Source: Phycisphaeraceae bacterium (lineage in GTDB: Bacteria > Planctomycetota > Phycisphaerae > Phycisphaerales > Zrk34). From it: 7,912 bases of DNA. Made by a program: the position numbers and the translations under genes. The DNA lies in contig JANQJT010000224.1 of NCBI GenBank assembly GCA_028281485.1, forward strand, positions 1 through 7,912, in the 5' to 3' direction. Below, one piece after another: positions 1 through 6,953 of this stretch. Each line of letters starts with the position of its first letter. The first letter of the stretch is position 1. The notes below the pieces were generated by a model. The model was not told the DNA's origin, ran no database searches, and was given only the letters and a program-made list of their open reading frames with translations.

Positions 1-729
1 CTTCGCCTGCGCCACATCCAACTCTGGCACGATCTCCGCATCAAACCGCGCCTCCGCCAGTTCCACCGCCCGCTCCTGCGTCTGCACGTTCTCCCGCGCC
101 GACGCGATCCGTGCCTCCAGCGTCCGCACCTCCACGTACGTCAGCGCCACCTCCGCATACAACGCCACCAGCACGTCTCGGTAATCCTCCACCGACGCCT
201 CCCACGAAGCATCCGAAGACTCGATGTTCCGCTGAATCCGACCGAACACGTCGATCTCCCACGTCGCGTCCACCCCCACGTTGTACAGGTTCGACGAGCC
301 CAGCACCGCCATCTGCCCGTTCTCGCTCGCCTCGGATCGCGTAAACGATCCCGACGCATCCATGCGCGGCCGATCCTCGCCCGCCGCGATCCCCCGCGCC
401 GCGCGCGCCTCCATGATCCGCCAGTACGCCGTCCGCACATCGCGGTTGTTCCCACCGGCGCGCTCGATCAACTCCGACAACACCGGATCATCAAACGCGT
501 CCCACCACGCGTGCAGGTCCGCCGTCCCGTCTCCCACACCCTCCACCGCCGCCTCGTGCCACGCGTCCGGCACCGACACAATCGGCCGCGCATACTCCTG
601 GCCCACCGCGCAGCCCATCATCAACAGCGCACACCACACAGCACACGCGCCGCCCATCGCCCGACTCACGCTACGCCCTCTGTCAACGCACACGCCGTTC
701 ATCTCGCTTCGCATCGGTTGTCCCTTCAT
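1..729 (-). CDS. NodT-type outer-membrane efflux lipoprotein (TolC-like), 3'-truncated by the window edge
   Basis: This is the outer-membrane channel of a tripartite efflux pump, expected to form a trimeric barrel plus periplasmic alpha-barrel that docks with the fusion protein. The frame is open for 243 codons from ATG at 729 to the left edge, so about half of a usual family member (roughly 450-500 residues) is present. A hydrophobic stretch at residues 26-39 ends in a lipobox-like LMMGC, with Cys40 as the likely lipidated residue. It is followed by AVGQEYARP, which matches the GCxVGPxYxxP signature of the NodT family. WWDAFDDPVLSELI (75-88) and the block around WEIDVFGRI (157-165) are also typical, and long amphipathic helices follow from about 168. 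The start was chosen because AAGGAGG lies 6 bases upstream and the ATG overlaps the pump gene's stop as TGATG. Met6, Met10 and Met25 are in-frame alternatives that would give a shorter signal peptide. The family call is firm; the substrate is unknown. Confidence 0.93.
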   Translation of the reverse strand, partial: MKGQPMRSEMNGVCVDRGRSVSRAMGGACAVWCALLMMGCAVGQEYARPIVSVPDAWHEAAVEGVGDGTADLHAWWDAFDDPVLSELIERAGGNNRDVRTAYWRIMEARAARGIAAGEDRPRMDASGSFTRSEASENGQMAVLGSSNLYNVGVDATWEIDVFGRIQRNIESSDASWEASVEDYRDVLVALYAEVALTYVEVRTLEARIASARENVQTQERAVELAEARFDAEIVPELDVAQAK

Positions 730-3700
730 CACGCCCCTCCTTCGATCTCGTCCGGCCGCACGCGATAGAACATCGCGTACAACACCGGCACCACCACCAG
801 CGTCAACAGCGTCGCAAACGTCAACCCGAACATGATCGTCACCGCCATCGCCACGAAGAACGCGTCCGCCAGCAGCGGCACCATGCCCAGCACCGTCGTC
901 AAAGCCGCCATCGCCACCGGCCGCATCCTGCTCGTGCCCGAATCGATGATCGCATCAAACCGCGGCTTACCCGACGCGATCTGCAAGTTGATCTCGTCCA
1001 CCAGCACGATCGCGTTCTTGATCAACATCCCCATCAACGACATGAATCCCAACAGCGCCATAAAACCAAACGGCTGATCCAGCAACAACAAACCCACCGT
1101 CACGCCGATCACCGCCAAAGGCACCGTCAAAAAGATCGCCAGCGGCTGACGGATCGAATTAAACAACACGATCACCGTCACCAGCATCAGGATCACAAAG
1201 ATCGGAAACTTGCCGAACAACGCCGACTCCGCACGCGTCGAGTCTTCGTACTCCCCACCCCATTCCAGCGAATACCCCTCGCTGCTGGGCAGATGAATAT
1301 CGCCCGACGCGATCGCCGCCTCGATCGCCACCGCCAGCTTCTGCCGCACCGGTTCCGCCGTCATCCCAGGCAACGGATCACACTTGATCGTGATACACGG
1401 CAGACGGTTGAAACGACGCACGATCGAGTTCTCGCTGCCCGTCTGCGTGTCGATCACCATCTGCCCCAGCGGCACAAACCGGTCGGCCGCCGGGCTCCAG
1501 ATCTGCAGATCGTTGATCTTCTCCGGCCCGCTCCGATCGACCTGCGGCAAACGGAAACGGATCGGCAGCAACTCATCCCCCTCACGGAAATACCCCACCG
1601 TCTGTCCCTCGATCGCCGACTGGATCGCATCCGCGATGTCGCCGCGCGTGATCCCCAGGTTCCGCGCCTGCATCTCCGCGACCTGCGGCTGAATCAAAGG
1701 CGTTCGCTGACGCCAGTCGTCCATCACATCCACCGCCTCCGGATCTTCCGTCATGATCCGACGCACACCCACCGCCGCGCGACGCAACACGTCCGCCTCA
1801 GGCCCGCGCAACCGCGCGTGAATCTTGCTCGGATCACCCGGCCCCAGCATAAACGGACGACAATACGCCTGCCCCTCCGCAACCTCCGCATCCATGTACG
1901 CCTGGATCGCCGGCATCAACTCCGTCTTGATCCGACGATAGTCCTTCACGCTGATCAGCAGCATCCCGTAACTCGTGTTCAAATCCTCTGGCGCATAAGT
2001 CAGAATAAAACGCTGCGCACCGCCCCCGACGAACATCGACACGTCCGTGATCTCGCGCTCCCCGGTCTCCGCGTTGTTCAGCGCCGCCAGCAGCGGGTGC
2101 TCCGCCTTGCCGATCGCCTCCGCCGCCCGCGCCAGCGCCTTCTCCGTCTCGCGGATGTGCGTGCCCTGCGGCATCCAGAAGTGCACCATGAACTGCGGCC
2201 GCGTCGAATCCGGGAAGAAGCTCTGCTTCACCGATCCAAAACCGATCAATGCCGCGACCAACATCACCAGCATCACCCCCATGAACAAAACCCGATGCCG
2301 CATGCTCAGCGATAGCAAACCCCGATACACGCGAAACAGCACGCCTCCGTACGGGTCCACCCGCTTGCCCGCATCACCGGTCGGTGCCTTCAACACCCAC
2401 GCACCAAACAGCGGCGTCACCGTGATCGCCAACACCCAACTCAGCATCAGCGAAATCAAGATCACCAGGAAAAGACTGCGACAGTACTCACCCGTCGAGT
2501 CCTGCGACACGCCGATCGACGCAAACGCCATCACCGCTACCACCGTCGCCCCGAACAGCGGCCACATCGTCTGCTTCACAATCGATATCGCCGCCTCACG
2601 CTTGGTCCGACCACCCTGCGCCCCGACAATAATCCCCTCCACCACCACGATCGCGTTGTCCACCAGCATCCCCAGCGCAATGATCAACGCACCCAGGCTC
2701 ACGCGCTCCAGCATGATCCCCCGCGTCTGCATCACGATCATCGTGCCCAGCACAGTCAGCATCAGCACGAACCCGATCAACAAACCGCTGCGCAAACCCA
2801 TCGCGATCATCAACACACCCACCACGATCGCCACCGCCTCCACCAGGCTCACCATGAACCCGTTGATCGCCGCGCTCACCGCGCTGGACTGGTGCGAGAT
2901 CACACCGATCTCAATCCCGATCGGCGTCTGCTCCAGCAACTCCCCCAACCGCTCGTTCACCGATCGGCCCATCGTGATCACGTTCCCGCCCAACACCGTC
3001 GAGATACCGATCCCGATCGCCGGGTGACCGTTGTATCGCATCACCGTCCTCGGCGGGTCCACGTAACCACGCTCCACCGTAAACACGTCGCCGATCCGCA
3101 GCTTTGTCGGCGTCCCGTCCGGCTGAAGTATCAACAGCTCCGCGATGTCTTCCGGGTCCAGGAACTTACCCGTCGGCTCGATCCGAACGTAACGCTGCCC
3201 CACGTTCACATGACCCGCCGGCATCACCATGTTCTGCCCATCCAGCGTCTGCCGTAGCGCCTGCGGCGCGATCCCGAACTGTGAGAAACGCTCGATCGGG
3301 GACTCCAGGTAGATCACCTCGTCCTGGACACCCGACAGACTCACCTTCGCCACGTCTTCACACAACAACAACTCTCGACGCAACAGCTTCGCATACTCGT
3401 GCAGCTCCTTGTAGCTGTAACCGTCCCCGTAGATCGCGTAGTACACGCCGTACACGTCGCCGAAATCGTCAAACACGATCGACGGCGACACCCCCTGCGG
3501 CAACTCCATCTGCGCATCGTTCACCTTCCGGCGCAGCTCGTCCCACACCTGCGGCAGCGTGCGCTTGTCGTAGCTGTCCTTGATCTCCACCGCGATCGTA
3601 CTGATCCCCGGTTCCGAGATGCTCGTGATCTCGTACAACTGTCCCATCTGCTGGATCGCCGTCTCCAGCGTGTCCGTCACCTCGTCTGCCACCTCCTGCG

Positions 3701-3866
3701 CCGTCGCGCCGGGATACAGCGTGATCACCCGCGCTTCCTTGATCGTGAACTCCGGGTCCTCGAGCCGGCCCAGGTTCTGATACGCGAAAACCCCGCCGAA
3801 CAGGATCAACACCGTAAACACGACCGTCACCGTGCTGCGATTGATAGAGGCCTCAGCGATACTCAT
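729..3866 (-). CDS. RND-family efflux pump, inner-membrane permease subunit (HAE1-like)
   Basis: This 1045-residue protein has the normal length for an AcrB-type resistance-nodulation-division pump, which exports substrates using the proton gradient. The duplicated architecture is visible: TM1 at about 12-30, periplasmic porter domain about 31-330, TM2-6 about 335-490, TM7 about 527-545, second porter domain about 546-880, and TM8-12 about 885-1035. LGRLEDPEF (32-40) followed by YPGATAQEV (51-59) is the usual N-terminal RND signature. TM4 carries GMLVDNAIVVVE (399-410), so Asp403 matches AcrB Asp407, but Asn404 stands where AcrB has Asp408. TM10 has GMLIKNAIVLVDE (946-958), with Lys950 matching AcrB Lys940. 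The pattern points to drug or solute export (HAE1) rather than heavy-metal CzcA. The start overlaps the stop of the fusion-protein gene as ATGA, with GGGAG 7 bases upstream (3874-3878). The wording around TM4-TM6, including DSTGEYCRSL (456-465), recalls the TriC/MexK-like branch, from memory only. Confidence 0.96.
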   Translation of the reverse strand: MSIAEASINRSTVTVVFTVLILFGGVFAYQNLGRLEDPEFTIKEARVITLYPGATAQEVADEVTDTLETAIQQMGQLYEITSISEPGISTIAVEIKDSYDKRTLPQVWDELRRKVNDAQMELPQGVSPSIVFDDFGDVYGVYYAIYGDGYSYKELHEYAKLLRRELLLCEDVAKVSLSGVQDEVIYLESPIERFSQFGIAPQALRQTLDGQNMVMPAGHVNVGQRYVRIEPTGKFLDPEDIAELLILQPDGTPTKLRIGDVFTVERGYVDPPRTVMRYNGHPAIGIGISTVLGGNVITMGRSVNERLGELLEQTPIGIEIGVISHQSSAVSAAINGFMVSLVEAVAIVVGVLMIAMGLRSGLLIGFVLMLTVLGTMIVMQTRGIMLERVSLGALIIALGMLVDNAIVVVEGIIVGAQGGRTKREAAISIVKQTMWPLFGATVVAVMAFASIGVSQDSTGEYCRSLFLVILISLMLSWVLAITVTPLFGAWVLKAPTGDAGKRVDPYGGVLFRVYRGLLSLSMRHRVLFMGVMLVMLVAALIGFGSVKQSFFPDSTRPQFMVHFWMPQGTHIRETEKALARAAEAIGKAEHPLLAALNNAETGEREITDVSMFVGGGAQRFILTYAPEDLNTSYGMLLISVKDYRRIKTELMPAIQAYMDAEVAEGQAYCRPFMLGPGDPSKIHARLRGPEADVLRRAAVGVRRIMTEDPEAVDVMDDWRQRTPLIQPQVAEMQARNLGITRGDIADAIQSAIEGQTVGYFREGDELLPIRFRLPQVDRSGPEKINDLQIWSPAADRFVPLGQMVIDTQTGSENSIVRRFNRLPCITIKCDPLPGMTAEPVRQKLAVAIEAAIASGDIHLPSSEGYSLEWGGEYEDSTRAESALFGKFPIFVILMLVTVIVLFNSIRQPLAIFLTVPLAVIGVTVGLLLLDQPFGFMALLGFMSLMGMLIKNAIVLVDEINLQIASGKPRFDAIIDSGTSRMRPVAMAALTTVLGMVPLLADAFFVAMAVTIMFGLTFATLLTLVVVPVLYAMFYRVRPDEIEGGA
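736..742 (-). promoter_or_regulatory. Shine-Dalgarno for the outer-membrane factor gene, inside the pump gene
   Basis: On the minus strand this reads AAGGAGG, followed by 6 bases and then the ATG at 729. It lies within the last codons of the RND pump gene, whose TGA (731-729) overlaps that ATG. This arrangement decides the start of the lipoprotein gene and suggests coupled translation with independent ribosome recruitment for the third gene. Confidence 0.85.
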
Positions 3867-4993
3867 GAATCCGCTCCCGCCTCCGCATCAACCGGTTCCA
3901 GTCGCCGAACGCGCTGCCCGTCGGAAAGCTGATTCACACCCGCGCCCGCGATCAACTCACCCCGGCTCAACCCGCTGCGCACTACCACCTCGCCCCCGAT
4001 CACCTCGCCCGGCTCAAACGTCACACGCGCCACCGCGTACGTCTCGTCCGCCTCGCGGTAATCCACCAGTCGCCACACCCCGTAATTGCCCACGCCATCA
4101 ATCACCACCGCGTCCATCGGCACCATCAACACGTCCTCACGCAAAGCCTCCTGAAACTCCACGTGCACCGTCGCCGACATCCCCGGCAGAATGTTCAAGT
4201 CATCCGGCCGATCCATCACCAGCGTCACCAAAAACGTCTGCGTGCGCGGGTCGGCCTCGGAAGCAAACTCTTTCACCGTCATGTCGAACTCACGCCCCGG
4301 AAAATACTCAAACGTCGCGTAGATCCGCGGCTCCACCTCAGGCTGCGCCTGCGCCATCCGACGCTCCGAAACGTTCGCCACCACCTCGATCTGATCCAGG
4401 TTCTGAAGACTCACGATCTCCTGCTTGGCCGTGATCGATTCAAAGTTCGACACGTAACGCTCCGCGATCACCCCGTCGAAGTCCGCGTACACCCTCGTGT
4501 CCGCCAGCGCCTTGGCCGCCGTCTTCTCCTCCGCGATCGCCACGTCCAGCCCCGCCTTCGCATCGTCGTACTCCTGTCGGCTCACCGCGTTCGCTTGCAG
4601 CGCCACCTCCATACGATCGAGCTGCGCCTTCGCACGCTCGCGCCGCGCCGTCGCCGCGTTCAGGTTGTTCTCGTAATCGCTCGGGTCCAGCACCGCGATC
4701 AAGTCACCGGCCTGCACTTCGTCGCCCTCTTTCACCGCCAACTCGATCAATCGCCCCGTCACCTCAAACGCCACCGCCACCTCACGCCCCGCGCTCACCC
4801 GGCCCGGCAACGACATCGGTGCCCGCCGATACCGCTTGCCCAATTCAATCGCCTTTAAAGGACGGACCGTCGCTTCGATCGTCTCCTGCGGCTTCTCCTT
4901 CGGATAGAAAACCACCGCCAGGATCGCGCCGATCAACAGCAGCAATCCCACGATCGATCCCGCGATCATCTGTTTGCGTCCTGCCAGGGGCAT
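3863..4993 (-). CDS. RND efflux membrane fusion protein (periplasmic adaptor, HlyD/AcrA type)
   Basis: This 376-residue adaptor would connect the RND pump to the outer-membrane channel. The N-terminus (residues 9-29) is one hydrophobic segment with no lipobox cysteine, so it is probably a membrane anchor rather than a lipoprotein. GRVSAGREVAVAFEVTGRL (64-82) and VKEGDEVQAGDLIAVLDPSDY (87-107) are the first half of the lipoyl (biotinyl-like) domain. A short alpha-hairpin at about 108-165 contains the usual SRQEYDDAKAGLD block. The lipoyl second half follows at about 166-200 (YADFDGVIAERYV), then a beta-barrel at about 200-280 including LPGMSATVHV (269-278) and a membrane-proximal domain to about 365. 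It is the first gene of the operon, and its TGA overlaps the pump's ATG. The start is supported by AAGAGGAG 9 bases upstream. The length and domain order are standard, and nothing appears broken. The ligand is unknown. Confidence 0.95.
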   Translation of the reverse strand: MPLAGRKQMIAGSIVGLLLLIGAILAVVFYPKEKPQETIEATVRPLKAIELGKRYRRAPMSLPGRVSAGREVAVAFEVTGRLIELAVKEGDEVQAGDLIAVLDPSDYENNLNAATARRERAKAQLDRMEVALQANAVSRQEYDDAKAGLDVAIAEEKTAAKALADTRVYADFDGVIAERYVSNFESITAKQEIVSLQNLDQIEVVANVSERRMAQAQPEVEPRIYATFEYFPGREFDMTVKEFASEADPRTQTFLVTLVMDRPDDLNILPGMSATVHVEFQEALREDVLMVPMDAVVIDGVGNYGVWRLVDYREADETYAVARVTFEPGEVIGGEVVVRSGLSRGELIAGAGVNQLSDGQRVRRLEPVDAEAGADS

Positions 4994-5002
4994 AGCGCTC
5001 AG

Positions 5003-5010
5003 CTCCTCTT
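5003..5010 (-). promoter_or_regulatory. Shine-Dalgarno for the membrane fusion protein gene
   Basis: On the minus strand this reads AAGAGGAG, with 9 bases before the ATG at 4993. It follows an AT-rich TATATATA run (5011-5018), which should keep the site unpaired. It supports the chosen start of the first operon gene over alternatives further upstream. Confidence 0.8.
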
Positions 5011-5045
5011 ATATATAGGTACAGGCATGGGTAATACGCGTTGCC

Positions 5046-5070
5046 GGATCGCTCAACAACGAGCCGATCC
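5046..5070. promoter_or_regulatory. Inverted repeat just downstream of the efflux promoter: candidate operator or 5'-leader hairpin
   Basis: On the plus strand the arms are GGATCGCTC (5046-5054) and GAGCCGATCC (5061-5070), separated by AACAAC. They are perfect complements over 9 base pairs apart from one extra base in the right arm. The element would fall at about +3 to +27 of a transcript starting from the TATAAT at 5085-5080. Repressors of RND operons (TetR, MarR and others) often bind such repeats, but a leader hairpin is equally possible. No regulator gene is present in the window. Confidence 0.5.
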
Positions 5071-5079
5071 ACAACCGCG

Positions 5080-5085
5080 ATTATA
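5080..5085 (-). promoter_or_regulatory. Probable -10 box of the efflux operon promoter
   Basis: On the minus strand this is a perfect TATAAT, 86 bases upstream of the fusion-protein ATG, giving a leader of about 80 bases. No good -35 hexamer lies 16-18 bases upstream: the region reads roughly GTCTAT or CTATTG. The promoter would therefore need an activator, an extended element, or a different sigma factor's -35. The call rests on the consensus -10, its position and the AT-rich flank. Confidence 0.55.
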
Positions 5086-5100
5086 CAGCCTCAATCAGGC

Positions 5101-5333
5101 CAATAGACTAGGCAATAACACCTAAATTATTTCAAACAAGGCTGTTGCAACTCTTCCGTATGAACTTGTAACGACGGTGGGTCGAGTCCGCTTCCTTTCA
5201 GAAAACCACGGGCACGCCCGGGGGAATCTATTTCAATCACATCCGACAATATTTTTGGGACTTCCGCGCAATGCCAACCTCGCCGCGGAGGATCACCGCA
5301 TAGACAGCGATTGTCGTCTCAACAATTAGCCCG
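5101..5333. other. Low-GC intergenic stretch, no convincing gene
   Basis: This part of the gap has no start-bearing open frame of useful length on the plus strand. On the minus strand, 63 codons stay open between a TGA (5321-5319) and a TAA (5129-5127), with no ATG. Only about 44 percent of third positions in that frame are G or C, far below the neighbouring genes, so it is at most a relic. The stretch also contains TTGCAA at 5145-5150 and a small CGGGCACGCCCG inverted repeat near 5210-5220. I see no tRNA or insertion-sequence ends. Confidence 0.4.
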
Positions 5334-5564
5334 CCACCGGTGGTGTTCGAACCCCAACTGAGTGACACCGTTCAATACAACGGGCTTTTGGGGAAATCGA
5401 TGGTCACCACCACTCGATTGTGACAGGCAGACGGGTGCGCTGAGGCGTGAGCAGAACCACGCAGGTCGGGATCGGGATCCTGGCGTTGAAGTGATCCGAG
5501 TGCAGTTTCAGATCGCGATTATTCTAGGGAGGGCACGGTGGACCCGAAGCCACCGTGCTTTTTT
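5334..5564 (+). ncRNA. Candidate structured RNA or leader ending in an intrinsic terminator
   Basis: A plus-strand transcript is implied by the terminator at 5533-5564, yet no credible plus-strand gene precedes it. The only ATG frame (5362-5577) runs through the terminator and has no coding character. The segment holds a series of hairpins: CCCCAA (5352-5357) with TTGGGG (5388-5393) enclosing CCGTT/AACGG (5368-5372 and 5379-5383); a 10-pair stem 5395-5404 with 5409-5419 (one bulged base, CACC loop); GCGTG/CACGC (5445-5449 and 5458-5462); and TCGGGATC with GATCCGA (5472-5479 and 5493-5499, one bulge). The 5' end is unknown, and I set it at the palindrome CCACCGGTGG (5334-5343). I checked by eye for tmRNA, RNase P, SRP RNA, 6S RNA and common riboswitch cores and recognised none. 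It could be a small RNA or an attenuator leader of the sigma gene 92 bases downstream. Confidence 0.4.
5533..5564 (+). terminator. Strong intrinsic (Rho-independent) terminator
   Basis: A perfect 9-base-pair stem, GCACGGTGG (5533-5541) with CCACCGTGC (5550-5558), has an 8-base loop and is followed directly by six T residues and then CTTT. On the opposite strand no T-run follows the stem, so it acts on plus-strand transcripts only. It sits 92 bases before the sigma-like gene and cannot serve the leftward efflux operon. Confidence 0.88.
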
Positions 5565-5655
5565 CTTTCCCGCGTAGCGATCGCGAGCTACATCGTTACG
5601 ATAGTTCACGACAAAGCCGCCGCGCCATCCCACAACACATCGCCCCGCACAACGC

Positions 5656-6426
5656 ATGAACGAATCGTCATCACGCCTGCCCCCCACGCAACAGTCGCTC
5701 ATCCTCGCGCTGCGCGACGACAAAGCCGAGGTCCGCGACGCCGCGATCGAGCGCTTCGCCCACTACTACCTGCCCGGCCTGCGCGCCTACACGCGCACCA
5801 TCCTGCACCGCGCCGACCCCGCCTTTCAGGACGACACCGTCGACGAGATCATCCAATCATTCCTCGCCAACCGGCTGCTCAAGGCCGACGCCTTCGACGA
5901 GTTCGCCCCCACCCGCGGAAGCTTCCGCGCCCGCGTCCTGCAGCTTCTCAAGTGGGAGATCGGAAATCACCTCAGAAAACACGCCCGACAGCGCAATCAC
6001 CAGCACTTCGATGAGGATCACACGATAGATCAATTCGTCGGCCGCGACGACGACCTCGAAAGGCAAATCAACACCGACTTCCTACGCGGGCTACTCGATC
6101 AGCTGATCGATCGCGTCCGCCTGGACTGTCAGCAGAACGGCCGCGACGACATCTGGCACGTCTTCGAGTGGCGCATCCTCAACCCCATCATCGAACAAAC
6201 CGAGCCCAAACCCTACGACCGCCAATTCATGAAACAGATCGGTGTCGATTCCCCCGCCCAGGCCGCCAACCTCCTCGTGCAGGCCAAACGCGCCTTCAAG
6301 CGGCACCGCGATCACCTGCTCCGAGAGATCGGCGCCGAACCGGGCAAAGAGGACACCGAGCTGCAGGACCTCATCATCAGCGTCATGCCCGACAAGAAAC
6401 CCGCTCCCCCCACGACCCAGCCATGA
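5656..6426 (+). CDS. ECF-like RNA polymerase sigma factor (planctomycete type)
   Basis: This 256-residue protein looks like a two-region sigma factor that would direct RNA polymerase to specific promoters. Residues about 25-110 resemble region 2: a helical lead-in, then DDTVDEIIQSFLANRLL (59-75), a loop, and GSFRARVLQLLKWEIGNHLRK (88-108). This follows the usual 'Q-x-x-F ... sFraWL ... n.lRd' pattern. Residues about 166-225 resemble region 4 in divergent form: W..FEWRIL, then a helix-turn-helix-like VDSPAQAANLLVQAKRAFKRH (197-217). The linker (111-165) is charged, and the tail (228-256) is long and proline-rich at its end. No Shine-Dalgarno precedes the ATG, so translation may be leaderless or SD-independent. 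No anti-sigma factor is visible. The TGA overlaps the next gene's ATG. The sigma-like assignment is fairly firm, but true sigma activity and target promoters are inferred. Confidence 0.75.
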   Translation: MNESSSRLPPTQQSLILALRDDKAEVRDAAIERFAHYYLPGLRAYTRTILHRADPAFQDDTVDEIIQSFLANRLLKADAFDEFAPTRGSFRARVLQLLKWEIGNHLRKHARQRNHQHFDEDHTIDQFVGRDDDLERQINTDFLRGLLDQLIDRVRLDCQQNGRDDIWHVFEWRILNPIIEQTEPKPYDRQFMKQIGVDSPAQAANLLVQAKRAFKRHRDHLLREIGAEPGKEDTELQDLIISVMPDKKPAPPTTQP

Positions 6427-6932
6427 ACGACCAACTCAACAACTCCAGTTCCGCCTCCCTCACGCGCCTCATCGCCGCCGACGCCGCCGACGCCGGCCAA
6501 TGGACCGAGGACGACCACCGCGGCATGATCGAACACCAACTCGCCAGCCCCCTCACCGAAGAACTGCTCCGCGTCCTGCCTCAGGCCGCCGTGAGCATCG
6601 AAAAAGCCAACGCGTCCACAGACAACCCGCCCGACACCTTTGCCAATCTCTTTGAAACGGATTCCCCCTCGATCGAACTGCTCTTGATCGTTAAGAACTA
6701 CGCCAAGGCCGTCTGCAACGCACACGACGGCTCACTGCCCAAGCGGATCGCCCTGGCCGTCTATTACCTCGCCATCGCCACAGCACTGGTCAAACACAAT
6801 CAGCTCATCTCAACGACCGATCGCGCGGAAATCGATTCGGGCTTGCGGTGGGGCGTTCAACAGAACTGGCTTCCGCAAAGCGCCAACGCGCTGTTCACGC
6901 AGGCCGCCGCCGCGCTGCGATCTCTCGATTGA
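6423..6932 (+). CDS. Small helical protein coupled to the sigma-like gene, function unknown
   Basis: I do not recognise this 169-residue protein. Its ATG overlaps the TGA of the sigma-like gene (ATGA), so the two are probably translated together and may interact. It has no signal peptide. The N-terminal third is polar (SLTRLIAADAADAGQW at 12-27, then a helix around 31-56). The middle is low in complexity and acidic (60-82). The C-terminal half is a compact set of predicted helices: SIELLLIVKNYAKAVCNA (83-100), LPKRIALAVYYLAIATALVKH (105-125) and LRWGVQQNWLPQSANALFTQAAAALRSL (141-168). The 109-123 helix is hydrophobic enough to be mistaken for a membrane segment, but it is flanked like a soluble helical bundle. 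From memory, similar small proteins follow ECF-like genes in Planctomycetota; I cannot confirm this. An anti-sigma or cofactor role is only a guess. Confidence 0.7.
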   Translation: MNDQLNNSSSASLTRLIAADAADAGQWTEDDHRGMIEHQLASPLTEELLRVLPQAAVSIEKANASTDNPPDTFANLFETDSPSIELLLIVKNYAKAVCNAHDGSLPKRIALAVYYLAIATALVKHNQLISTTDRAEIDSGLRWGVQQNWLPQSANALFTQAAAALRSLD

Positions 6933-6953
6933 GCATCAAACTCACTCACACGC

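Noticed and set aside
41..835. Open frames on both strands over the left 800 bases
   Set aside because: They overlap the NodT-type lipoprotein frame, which has the recognisable motifs; the others have none and are out-of-frame shadows.
1293..3027. Long plus-strand open frames (up to 340 codons) opposite the RND pump gene
   Set aside because: They are arginine-, histidine- and proline-rich or low-complexity translations of the antisense strand of a clear RND gene, as expected from GC-biased third positions.
1..4993. Abundant GATC/CGATC words across the efflux operon
   Set aside because: They follow from frequent Ile (ATC) and Asp/Ala codon junctions in a GC-rich gene and show no periodic or clustered arrangement suggesting binding sites.
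4845..5072. 75-codon minus-strand frame covering the leader of the fusion-protein gene
   Set aside because: It overlaps the promoter, inverted repeat and Shine-Dalgarno and runs out of frame into the fusion-protein gene, whose own start has a good ribosome-binding site.
5339..5357. GGTGTTCGAACCCC resembling a tRNA T-arm
   Set aside because: No acceptor stem, D-arm, anticodon arm or CCA end can be fitted on either strand; it is better explained by a local palindrome and the CCCCAA/TTGGGG stem.
5362..5577. 71-codon plus-strand frame in the gap
   Set aside because: It runs through the intrinsic terminator, has no ribosome-binding site, and its composition does not look coding.
6933..6953. Possible shared terminator between the convergent genes
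   Set aside because: Only 21 bases separate the stops, and no stem with a T-run is visible there.
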